A stretch of DNA of 5,286 nt, from positions 33,023-38,308 of the forward strand of contig DFJD01000044.1 in NCBI GenBank assembly GCA_002372875.1. The letters are read 5' to 3'. Shown here one piece after another: positions 1 to 5,286 of this stretch. Under the pieces are notes generated by a model. It ran no database searches, was not told the origin of the DNA, and worked only from the letters and a program-made list of their open reading frames with translations. The DNA is from Clostridiales bacterium UBA3680 (GTDB taxonomy: Bacteria > Bacillota > Clostridia > Lachnospirales > CAG-274). The stretch's first letter is position 1. The number at the start of each line of letters is the position of its first letter. The translations under genes were made by a program, and so were the position numbers.

Positions 1-55
1 ATTTATATGTGAGCTTTTGCATATATGTGCTGTATGTATAACGTAAGTTTATTTA

Positions 56-514
56 TCACAGAATAAGAGCTTCAACCCATTTTTCGGGATCTTCTTTGTT
101 TATGGAGGAAGAGAAAAAGTAATCCCTTATTTCACAGTTCGGGCAAGATTGTTTCACAGCCTTTAATGATGAAGCTTTTCCTCCCGCAGATGCGGTCACA
201 AAGGGTATTACGGTCTTTCCTATTATTTTACAGCTTAAAACATACTCCCTGAAAAACGGAGGCATAGAGCCGTACCACACGGGAAATCCAATAAATATAA
301 CATCATATTTTTCGGCTTTCACGGGAATTATTTTGGACTCGACTTTTTCTTTTTTTATTTTTTCCGCCCCGACCTTTACCACGGATGAAATATAACCTCC
401 ATACTCTTTATTCGGAGTTACAAAATACATGTCGGCTCCGTATTTTTTCTTGAGCATTTCGGCTATTTTCTTTGTTTTGCCGGATTGAGAGTAATATATG
501 ATCGCACAATTCAT
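56..514 (-). CDS. Small flavodoxin (FMN-binding electron carrier)
   Basis: Encodes a 152-residue cytosolic flavodoxin-fold protein, expected to bind FMN and shuttle electrons between redox enzymes; its partners cannot be read from the sequence. It starts with a beta strand running into the FMN phosphate loop YSQSGKT (residues 8-14). The FPVWYGSMPP segment (77-86) corresponds to the loop with an aromatic residue near the flavin ring, and FVTASAGG (105-112) matches the second flavin-contacting loop. The length suits the short flavodoxins common in clostridia. I chose the ATG at 512-514 because AGGAGG (521-526) lies 6 nt upstream; an in-frame TTG at 527-529 would overlap that ribosome binding site and is unlikely. 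The stop is TGA at 56-58. It is the last of three co-directional genes, 97 nt after fba, with a strong terminator in the gap. No terminator is visible in the remaining 55 nt. The family call is firm; the physiological role is unknown. Confidence 0.88.
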   Translation of the reverse strand: MNCAIIYYSQSGKTKKIAEMLKKKYGADMYFVTPNKEYGGYISSVVKVGAEKIKKEKVESKIIPVKAEKYDVIFIGFPVWYGSMPPFFREYVLSCKIIGKTVIPFVTASAGGKASSLKAVKQSCPNCEIRDYFFSSSINKEDPEKWVEALIL

Positions 515-520
515 TTTATA

Positions 521-526
521 CCTCCT
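521..526 (-). promoter_or_regulatory. Ribosome binding site of the flavodoxin gene
   Basis: On the minus strand this reads AGGAGG, 6 nt before the ATG at 514-512. It decides the start, since the alternative in-frame TTG (529-527) abuts the site itself and has no Shine-Dalgarno sequence of its own. Confidence 0.85.
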
Positions 527-543
527 CAAAAACAGTTCACTAT

Positions 544-584
544 AAAAAAAGAGACCGTGAAGATATGTTTTTCTTCACAGCCCC
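544..584 (-). terminator. Rho-independent terminator after fba
   Basis: Read on the minus strand, GGGGCTGTGAAGA (584-572) pairs with TCTTCACGGTCTC (563-551) as a continuous 13-bp stem with a few G-U pairs, closing an 8-nt loop. A run of seven T follows at once (550-544). It lies 27 nt after the fba stop, so it should end fba transcripts. It also sits only 17 nt before the flavodoxin ribosome binding site, so flavodoxin expression needs read-through or a promoter overlapping the hairpin. The only -10-like hexamer there is TATAGT (544-539), without a recognisable -35 at normal spacing. Confidence 0.9.
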
Positions 585-611
585 TTAAGTCATTAAAAAT
601 CAAATCGCCCG

Positions 612-1559
612 TTAATTCATGGAGTTTTCGGAACCCAAAACATTTTTTATTTTCGCTTCCACAAGCTCCTGAATCATAGTTCTTGCGGCACCTAAATAGC
701 CTCTGGGATCAAACTTTTCGGGGTTCTCGGCAAACGCCTGTCTTATGGCTCCTGTCATAGTAAGACGGATATCCGTATCCATATTTATTTTACAAACAGC
801 CATTGATGCGGCTTTTCTGAGCATTTCATTGGGAATACCCTTTGCTCCTTTAAGCTGAGCACCGTATTTGTTGCAAAGCTCTATAACCGCGGGGTCAACG
901 CTGGATGCACCGTGAAGAACTATGGGGTACTGCTTGAATCCGGCTTGTTCAAGCTTTTGTGTAATAACTGCAAGGCGGTCGAAATCAAGTTTAGCCTCTC
1001 CTGCGAATTTATATGCACCGTGGCTTGTTCCTATTGCAACAGCAAGAGAATCCACACCTGTGCGTGTTACAAAGTCAACTGCCTGATCGGGGTCGGTATA
1101 GCTGCCGTGGCCTGATTCCACTTTTACCTCATCTTCAACACCTTCAAGCTTTCCAAGCTCTGCCTCAACAACAACACCGTGTGCATGAGCATACTCAACG
1201 ACCTCTTTTGTTTTTGCCACATTTTCTTCATACTCAAAATGTGAACCGTCAAACATAACAGAGGTGAAGCCGTTTTCAATGCAAACCTTTACGGTTTCGA
1301 GGTCGGGACCGTGATCTAAATGCAAAGCCGCATCCACGCCTGTCTCATCTATTATAGCCTTTACCATCGCATGCAGACAGCCGGGACCGGCATAGTTAAG
1401 AGCGCTTTTTGAAGTTTGAAGTATAACAGCGGAATTGCACGCTGCAGCTCCTCTTAATATACCCTGAACGATCTCCATGTTATTGATGTTAAAAGCACCT
1501 ATGGCATATTTTCCCTCGTAGGCCTTTCTGAACATTTCTTTTGAATCGACTAAAGCCAT
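612..1559 (-). CDS. fba: Class II (zinc) fructose-1,6-bisphosphate aldolase
   Basis: A 315-residue cytosolic TIM-barrel enzyme that reversibly cleaves fructose 1,6-bisphosphate into dihydroxyacetone phosphate and glyceraldehyde 3-phosphate. Class II signatures are complete. HLDHG (80-84) carries the catalytic Asp82 and the metal ligand His83. Glu134 lies in VEAELG. GTSHG (177-181) gives His180 and VLHGASS (214-220) gives His216, the other expected zinc ligands. KINMDTDIR (257-265) is the phosphate/substrate-binding loop. Relative to the Bacillus-type enzyme there is an insertion of roughly 20 residues between LHGASS and KINMDTD, as in the longer aldolases found in clostridia, spirochaetes and Giardia. 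The ATG at 1559-1557 follows AAAGGAGG (1574-1567) with a 7-nt spacer. It lies 84 nt downstream of glgA, with its own promoter in that gap and a strong terminator after the stop. A related ketose-bisphosphate aldolase, such as a tagatose enzyme, is possible, but no sugar-utilisation genes are nearby. Confidence 0.95.
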   Translation of the reverse strand: MALVDSKEMFRKAYEGKYAIGAFNINNMEIVQGILRGAAACNSAVILQTSKSALNYAGPGCLHAMVKAIIDETGVDAALHLDHGPDLETVKVCIENGFTSVMFDGSHFEYEENVAKTKEVVEYAHAHGVVVEAELGKLEGVEDEVKVESGHGSYTDPDQAVDFVTRTGVDSLAVAIGTSHGAYKFAGEAKLDFDRLAVITQKLEQAGFKQYPIVLHGASSVDPAVIELCNKYGAQLKGAKGIPNEMLRKAASMAVCKINMDTDIRLTMTGAIRQAFAENPEKFDPRGYLGAARTMIQELVEAKIKNVLGSENSMN

Positions 1560-1578
1560 TATTATTCCTCCTTTTTAA

Positions 1579-1602
1579 ACGGCAAATACTATCATAAGCC
1601 GT
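1579..1602 (-). other. Small hairpin in the fba leader
   Basis: On the minus strand ACGGC (1602-1598) can pair with GCCGT (1583-1579) around a 14-nt loop, 4 nt before the fba ribosome binding site. Only TTT follows the stem, so it is a poor terminator for glgA. A 5-bp stem can occur by chance; a role in translation or mRNA stability is speculation. Confidence 0.25.
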
Positions 1603-1618
1603 AATGTATTATGTTATG

Positions 1619-1647
1619 ATTATACCATTAATTGTATATAATTTCAA
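1619..1647 (-). promoter_or_regulatory. Sigma-A promoter for fba
   Basis: On the minus strand there is a -35 TTGAAA (1647-1642), a 17-nt spacer and a perfect -10 TATAAT (1624-1619) preceded by TGG, which makes it an extended -10. The predicted transcript start is near 1612, giving a leader of about 52 nt. The -35 overlaps the final codons and stop (1646-1644) of glgA. This should let fba be expressed independently of glgA, as suits a glycolytic gene needed at high level. Confidence 0.8.
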
Positions 1648-3110
1648 CAATTATTTTCAGCATATTTATCCTGCTTGCCTTCTACAATTTTCTTATAAAG
1701 GTCGATGTACTCCTCGGCACTTTTCTCCCATGAAAAGCGAGTATTAATGGCATTCATAACCACTTTATCCCAGTTCTCTTTGTTTTTGTATACCTCAAGA
1801 GCTCTGTCAACAGCCCACATAAGTCCGTTACTGTCATAATCTTGGAATTGGAAGCCGTTTCCCTTTCCCGTGGAGGAATCAAACATCTGCACCGTGTCAA
1901 CAAGACCGCCTGTGGTCCTCGTAACAGGAACGGTACCGTAGCTCATGGCAAAGAGCTGACCTAAACCACAGGGTTCAAAAAGGCTGGGCATAAGGAACAT
2001 ATCGCTGCCTGCATATATTTTCTGTGCAAGGCCGTCATCAAAAAGAATATTTGCACTTATATTTTCGGGATATCTGTAGGCAAGGTCTTTAAAAACATTT
2101 TCGTAATGATAATCACCCGTACCCAAAATAACAAGTTGAACACCTCTGTTTACAAGCTCATAGCTTGCCTGCAAAATAAGGTTGATGCCCTTTTGGTCAA
2201 CAAGCCTTGAAATAACTCCGAGCATGGGAACATCGGGATTTTGAGGAAGATGAAGATCCTCTTGAAGACGCCTTTTATTTTCTGCCTTTCCCGACATATC
2301 ATCCGCAGAAAAATTACAATATATCTTTTGGGATGTAGCAGGGTCATTTGCGGAATAATCTATTCCGTTAACAATACCGTACAATACGTTATTTCTTGCT
2401 CTTAAAACACCGTCAAGGCCGTAGCCGTACTGCTGAGTTTGCACCTCGTCGGCATAGGTCTTGCTTACCGTGGAAACGGCATCGGCATAGAGAAGACCCG
2501 CCTTCATAAAGCTGACCATATTGTAGTATTCAAGCTTATCGTTGGTAAAGTAATAGTTTTCATCAAGCTCCATCATTCTCAGAGCACCCTTTGTAAACAT
2601 ACCCTGATATTGCAGATTATGTATCGTAAAGAGAGTTTTTACATTTTTAAAATCCTTTATAAGGGAGTATCTGTCCTTCATATAAAGACAGATAGGCGCT
2701 GTTTGCCAGTCATTGCAATGTATTACATCGGGGACGAAATCAATGTAGTTTAAAAATTCTATAGCTGCCTTTGAGAAAAACACAAATCTCTCGTCATCAT
2801 CACCGTAGCCGTAAAAACCGCTTCGGTTAAAATAAAAATCGTTTCCTATCATGTATGTGGGCACTTCTGCCTGCATGGTGTAAATATCCGCCTTTTGAGT
2901 TCTCCAATCAAGGGTAGTATCAAAGGAGGTCACATACTGACAGCCCGTTAAAAAACTGTCTTTAATGGTTCTGTACTTCGGAAAAACAACTCTGACATCA
3001 CAGCCCGCTTTCTGAAGCGCTAAAGGGAGTGAACCTGCAACATCGCCCAGGCCTCCGCTCTTGGCATAGGGAGAAACCTCCGAAGCCACAAATAAAACCT
3101 TTAATGCCAT
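1644..3110 (-). CDS. glgA: Glycogen synthase, ADP-glucose type (GT5)
   Basis: A 488-residue cytosolic GT-B glycosyltransferase that extends alpha-1,4-glucan chains with glucose from ADP-glucose. The length is close to the E. coli enzyme (477 residues). The N-terminal Rossmann domain opens with the family motif KSGGLGDV (17-24), whose lysine contacts the sugar nucleotide. HCNDWQTA (131-138) and TIHNLQYQG (162-170) are typical of the GT5 starch/glycogen synthase catalytic domain. VNGID (247-251) lies at the inter-domain hinge. The C-terminal domain carries SRLVDQKG (301-308, with Arg302 and Lys307), then PSLFEPCGLGQL (375-386) with the conserved acid Glu379, and RTTGGLVDT (398-406). No signal peptide is present. 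The ATG at 3110-3108 follows AAGGAGG (3124-3118) with a 7-nt spacer. It is the first gene of the minus-strand run, divergent from pepF, with fba 84 nt downstream and no clear terminator between. No glgB, glgC or glgP lies in the window, so the rest of the pathway must be encoded elsewhere. Confidence 0.97.
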   Translation of the reverse strand: MALKVLFVASEVSPYAKSGGLGDVAGSLPLALQKAGCDVRVVFPKYRTIKDSFLTGCQYVTSFDTTLDWRTQKADIYTMQAEVPTYMIGNDFYFNRSGFYGYGDDDERFVFFSKAAIEFLNYIDFVPDVIHCNDWQTAPICLYMKDRYSLIKDFKNVKTLFTIHNLQYQGMFTKGALRMMELDENYYFTNDKLEYYNMVSFMKAGLLYADAVSTVSKTYADEVQTQQYGYGLDGVLRARNNVLYGIVNGIDYSANDPATSQKIYCNFSADDMSGKAENKRRLQEDLHLPQNPDVPMLGVISRLVDQKGINLILQASYELVNRGVQLVILGTGDYHYENVFKDLAYRYPENISANILFDDGLAQKIYAGSDMFLMPSLFEPCGLGQLFAMSYGTVPVTRTTGGLVDTVQMFDSSTGKGNGFQFQDYDSNGLMWAVDRALEVYKNKENWDKVVMNAINTRFSWEKSAEEYIDLYKKIVEGKQDKYAENNC

Positions 3111-3169
3111 AAAAATACCTCCTTAAAAGAGAATAGGTAAATCTCATTTTTTTATTATTTAAAAAGTTT

Positions 3170-3206
3170 TTGTTTATTTTTTATATTTTTGTAATATAAT
3201 TATACT
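3170..3206 (+). promoter_or_regulatory. Probable promoter region for pepF
   Basis: Two adjacent -10-like hexamers, TATAAT (3195-3200) and TATACT (3201-3206), lie 41-53 nt before the pepF ATG. The -35 is unclear: TTGTTT (3170-3175) sits 19 nt before the first, and a poor TTTTTA (3178-3183) sits 17 nt before the second. A start near 3207-3213 would give a leader of about 35-41 nt. The region is so A/T-rich that -10-like matches arise easily, so the exact elements are uncertain. Confidence 0.4.
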
Positions 3207-3227
3207 ATGATTTGTTAAATTTATCAA
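3199..3227 (-). promoter_or_regulatory. Sigma-A promoter for glgA
   Basis: On the minus strand TTGATA (3227-3222) is followed by a 17-nt spacer and a perfect TATAAT (3204-3199). The predicted start is near 3192, giving an A/T-rich leader of about 80 nt before the glgA ATG. The -35 lies within what should be the pepF leader, just upstream of the pepF ribosome binding site, and the -10 overlaps candidate pepF -10 hexamers on the other strand. Confidence 0.72.
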
Positions 3228-3231
3228 TACC

Positions 3232-3240
3232 AAAAAGGAG
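3232..3240 (+). promoter_or_regulatory. Ribosome binding site of pepF
   Basis: AAAAAGGAG ends 7 nt before the ATG at 3248. It fixes the start there and excludes the in-frame TTG at 3212, which has no Shine-Dalgarno sequence and lies at or before the likely transcript start. Confidence 0.85.
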
Positions 3241-3247
3241 AAATTTT

Positions 3248-5017
3248 ATGGAAGTTTTAAAAACAAGAAACGAGATCAGAAAAGAGGATAAATGGAACAT
3301 TGAAGCACTTTTTGAAAGTGATAAAAAATGGGAGGAGGAGTTTTCCGACCTTTCGGAAAAAATAAAGGAAATAACGGTATACTCAGGAAATATAACCTCC
3401 GAGAATGTTTGCAAGGTACTAAAAAAAAGAGATGAGCTTTCACTTCGCATGGACAGACTTTTTGTGTATGCGGGATTGAGAGCTAATGAGGACAGCTCCG
3501 ACTCTCTTCACCAAAGCATGGATGACAGAGCAAATATGTTGCTTTCCGATTTTTCTGCGTTAACTTCATTTATCGAGCCCGAAATTCTTGCCCTCGGTGA
3601 AAATAAATTAAAAAATATCGATTTTGGTATCTACCGCCACTACATTGAGGAACTTCTTCGTTCAAAAGAACATATTCTTTCTGCCGATAAAGAAGAAATT
3701 CTCTCCATGGCAATGCCTGTGACCTCCTCTGCGTCAAATATTTTTTATATGCTCAACAATGCCGACACCGTTTTCCCCGATGCAATTGACAGCAAGGGAG
3801 AAAAACACACTCTGACACACGGAAACTTTACCGCTTTTTTACAAAGTGAGGACAGGGTATTAAGAAAAAATGCATTTGAAAATGTTTACGCTACTTACGG
3901 AAAAAACAAAAATACCCTTGCCGCAATATACACCGGTTCGATAAAAGCCGATATATTTTCTTCAAGGGTCAGAAAATACCCTTCCTGCCTTGATGCCGCT
4001 CTTTTTGCATACAACATACCCACATCGGTTTATACATCTTTAACGGAGGCTGTAAACAAAAGACTACCTCTTCTGCACAGATATGTTGCATTGCGTAAAA
4101 AGCTTTTGGGCGTTGATGAACTTCATTTTTACGATATCTACGTACCGCTTATAAAGGATGTTAACATCTCCGTGAAATACGATGATGCTGTTAAACTTGT
4201 AAAAGAGGCTGTAAAGCCTTTGGGTGAGGATTATTGCAGAATATTTAACAAAGGACTTGATGAAGACGGCTGGGTAGATAAATTTGAAAACAAAGGGAAA
4301 AGAAGCGGAGCATATTCATGGGGTAGTTACGGCACCCACCCCTACATATCAATGAATTTCGAGGGAAATATCGATTCCGTATTCACCCTGATCCATGAAA
4401 TGGGGCACTCCATGCACTCTTATTACACCTGGAGCAATCAACCCTATATTTACGGAGATTATACGATATTTGTTGCGGAAGTGGCATCGACCGTTAACGA
4501 AGCCCTCTTGACGGAATATTTACTTGCAACAGCCAAGGACGATGCCACAAGAAAGTATATAGTAAATTATTTTCTCGAACAGTTCAGAGGCACGATATTC
4601 AGACAGACTATGTTTGCCGAATTTGAACTTGAAGTGCACAAACGTTTTGAAAAAGGAGAAGCGTTAACATACGAGGATTATTGCGACATATATTTGGAAC
4701 TTAACAAAAAATATTACGGAGAAAATATAGTGCCCGATATGCAAATAGCAACCGAATGGGCAAGAATACCTCATTTTTATACAGCCTTTTATGTGTATCA
4801 ATATGCAACGGGATTTTCTGCCGCTATAACTCTTTCAAGAAAAATACTTAAGGAAAACGGTGCCGAAAACTATATAAACTTTTTAAAAGGCGGCTCATCT
4901 AAGTATTCCATAGAGCTTTTAAAAGAAGCGGGAGCGGATATGACAAACCCAGATACCTTCAACTCCGCTTTGGATGTTTTTGAAGAACTGCTTTCGGAAG
5001 CGGAAAGTTGGACATAA
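3248..5017 (+). CDS. pepF: Oligoendopeptidase F (M3 zinc metallopeptidase)
   Basis: A 589-residue cytosolic metallopeptidase that cleaves short oligopeptides, a housekeeping role in peptide turnover; PepF family members are usually about 600 residues. The first half is the helical M3 N-terminal region. The catalytic domain holds the zinc motif HEMGH (383-387), with ligands His383 and His387 and catalytic Glu384, and a third ligand, Glu411, in VAEVAS. GAYSWGSYGTHPYISMNF (354-371) is the conserved strand before the zinc helix. HFYTAFYVYQYATG (509-522) is the PepF substrate-binding motif rich in Tyr. No signal peptide or membrane segment is seen. The ATG at 3248 is chosen on its ribosome binding site; a TTG at 3212 would add 12 residues (601 in total). 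It is a single gene divergent from glgA, followed by 269 nt of repeat-rich non-coding DNA. Nothing suggests truncation or frameshift. The family is certain; the exact peptide specificity is not. Confidence 0.96.
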   Translation: MEVLKTRNEIRKEDKWNIEALFESDKKWEEEFSDLSEKIKEITVYSGNITSENVCKVLKKRDELSLRMDRLFVYAGLRANEDSSDSLHQSMDDRANMLLSDFSALTSFIEPEILALGENKLKNIDFGIYRHYIEELLRSKEHILSADKEEILSMAMPVTSSASNIFYMLNNADTVFPDAIDSKGEKHTLTHGNFTAFLQSEDRVLRKNAFENVYATYGKNKNTLAAIYTGSIKADIFSSRVRKYPSCLDAALFAYNIPTSVYTSLTEAVNKRLPLLHRYVALRKKLLGVDELHFYDIYVPLIKDVNISVKYDDAVKLVKEAVKPLGEDYCRIFNKGLDEDGWVDKFENKGKRSGAYSWGSYGTHPYISMNFEGNIDSVFTLIHEMGHSMHSYYTWSNQPYIYGDYTIFVAEVASTVNEALLTEYLLATAKDDATRKYIVNYFLEQFRGTIFRQTMFAEFELEVHKRFEKGEALTYEDYCDIYLELNKKYYGENIVPDMQIATEWARIPHFYTAFYVYQYATGFSAAITLSRKILKENGAENYINFLKGGSSKYSIELLKEAGADMTNPDTFNSALDVFEELLSEAESWT

Positions 5018-5047
5018 AACACCGATCAAGCGCATAACGGAAAAACA

Positions 5048-5125
5048 CATAGGTTTTCCTACGATACATTTTGATTTGGTACGCCGACAACGGAAAATAT
5101 TACTGTTCCCATCACCAAACCTATG
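5048..5125. repeat. 9-bp inverted repeat spanning 78 bp
   Basis: CATAGGTTT (5048-5056) is perfectly complementary to AAACCTATG (5117-5125). The 60-nt interior holds further pairing options: TTTGGT (5075-5080) with ACCAAA (5114-5119), and GGAA (5092-5095) with TTCC (5106-5109). TTTTCC (5054-5059) can also pair with GGAAAA at 5039-5044 or at 5092-5097. No T-tract follows on either strand, so it is not an ordinary terminator. Confidence 0.5.
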
Positions 5126-5154
5126 AGGAGTGAGGGAATAGGTCATTCTTTTAA

Positions 5155-5250
5155 GAAAAAATAAAAAACACCGGTCAATTCACTTTAAGCAGATTTGACA
5201 TACCATAGCCAAATGTGCAAATGATTGATTGACAGGTGTTTCTTTTATTG
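5155..5250. terminator. Probable bidirectional terminator beyond pepF
   Basis: AAACACCGGTCAAT (5166-5179) pairs with ATTGACAGGTGTTT (5228-5241) in 13 of 14 positions, with one G-A mismatch. An A-rich run (5155-5168) precedes the stem and a T-rich run (5239-5248) follows it, the symmetry expected of a terminator working in both directions. The apical part is long (48 nt) but contains its own hairpin: ATTTG/ACAT (5193-5201) pairs with ATGT/CAAAT (5213-5222) around one bulged G. It would end pepF transcripts about 225 nt after the stop codon, and those of any convergent gene to the right. The long interior makes this less certain than a compact terminator. Confidence 0.5.
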
Positions 5251-5272
5251 TTCTAAGGAAACACTGAGTCAA
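5229..5272. repeat. Imperfect inverted repeat with 15-nt spacer
   Basis: TTGACAGGTGTTTC (5229-5242) and GAAACACTGAGTCAA (5258-5272) form a stem of 7 bp (GTGTTTC/GAAACAC) plus 5 bp (TTGAC/GTCAA), separated by a small asymmetric internal loop, around a 15-nt loop. The left arm is the same segment used as the right arm of the 5166-5241 hairpin, so the two structures exclude each other in RNA. No T-tract follows on either strand. Confidence 0.5.
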
Positions 5273-5286
5273 TGATATTCGTATTC

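Larger units (their letters stand above)
5018..5286. other. Repeat-rich intergenic region after pepF
   Basis: No convincing coding sequence lies in these 269 nt on either strand. A 13-14 nt motif occurs four times: AAACACCGATCAA (5017-5029), AAACACCGGTCAA (5166-5178), its inverted form TTGACAGGTGTTT (5229-5241), and the variant AAACACTGAGTCAA (5259-5272). AACGGAAAA occurs twice (5036-5044 and 5089-5097). Inverted repeats and competing hairpins are listed separately. Possible explanations are a degenerate miniature transposable element, a terminator duplicated by local rearrangement, or a structured RNA. The sequence alone does not decide between them. Confidence 0.6.

Noticed and set aside
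1..55. Possible terminator for the flavodoxin gene
   Set aside because: The stretch is A/T-rich with a short CATATATG palindrome, but it has no GC-rich stem followed by a T-tract.
485..679. Plus-strand open frame of 64 codons across the flavodoxin start and fba end
   Set aside because: It runs antisense through the flavodoxin start, the terminator hairpin and the fba 3' end. It has no ribosome binding site or recognisable protein features.
912..1258. Two overlapping plus-strand open frames antisense to fba
   Set aside because: Both are shadows of the aldolase gene, with low-complexity His/Gln/Leu- or Cys-rich products and no ribosome binding site.
2150..2753. Open frames overlapping glgA on both strands
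   Set aside because: glgA is intact through this stretch with its catalytic motifs in frame, so these are chance frames.
3110..3156. Upstream ATG frame in the glgA leader (minus strand)
   Set aside because: An ATG occurs about 40 nt before glgA but has no ribosome binding site, and its frame runs out of phase through the glgA ribosome binding site. I see no evidence that it is translated.
3205..3450. Minus-strand open frame at the start of pepF
   Set aside because: It is antisense to the pepF coding sequence, with a Ser/Phe-rich product typical of a shadow frame.
4919..5146. Minus-strand open frame of 75 codons over the pepF 3' end
   Set aside because: No ribosome binding site precedes the ATG at 5146, about a third of it is antisense to pepF, and the Cys/Arg-rich product matches no family I recognise. 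It overlaps the inverted-repeat region, so chance is likelier.
5053..5160. Short protein-like stretches after pepF (for example WYADNGKYYC at 5077-5106 and an IGFPT-like stretch in another frame at 5049-5063)
   Set aside because: Each is a short fragment without a start codon, ribosome binding site or extended frame. They lie in three different frames and match no family convincingly, so I do not call a pseudogene.
5017..5272. CRISPR array suggested by repeated motifs
   Set aside because: The repeats are only 13-14 nt, imperfect, irregularly spaced (about 30 to 149 nt) and one is inverted, with no cas gene nearby.

Overview
The window looks like ordinary chromosome from a low-GC Gram-positive bacterium, most likely an anaerobic member of the Clostridia. 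This rests on the AT-rich DNA, strong AGGAGG-type ribosome binding sites at a 6-7 nt spacing in front of all four genes, near-consensus sigma-A promoters with 17-bp spacers, a short clostridial-style flavodoxin, and a long-form class II aldolase. The genus cannot be named from the sequence alone.

Layout. Positions 56-3110 hold three genes on the minus strand, in transcription order glycogen synthase (glgA), class II fructose-1,6-bisphosphate aldolase (fba) and a small flavodoxin. glgA and fba are separated by 84 nt with no convincing terminator, but fba has its own strong promoter whose -35 element overlaps the glgA stop codon. A strong rho-independent terminator follows fba and ends only 17 nt before the flavodoxin ribosome binding site. 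Positions 3248-5017 hold one plus-strand gene, an M3-family oligoendopeptidase F (pepF), divergent from glgA. The 137-nt gap between them contains a well-formed glgA promoter, and the two -10 regions overlap in a palindromic core.

Positions 5018-5286 hold no convincing gene. They contain four copies of a 13-14 nt motif (AAACACCGRTCAA and variants, three direct and one inverted), a 9-bp inverted repeat spanning 78 bp, and hairpins whose arms compete for each other. One of these hairpins, flanked by an A-tract and a T-tract, probably serves as a bidirectional terminator for pepF and any convergent gene beyond the right edge. The rest may be a degenerate miniature mobile element or a structured RNA.

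Functionally, glgA (storage polysaccharide synthesis) and fba (glycolysis/gluconeogenesis) are both central carbon genes. The flavodoxin is a generic FMN electron carrier, and pepF degrades cytosolic peptides. All four genes look intact, with the expected active-site residues. I do not see a previously undescribed multi-gene system here. The most curious part is the repeat-rich 269 nt after pepF.
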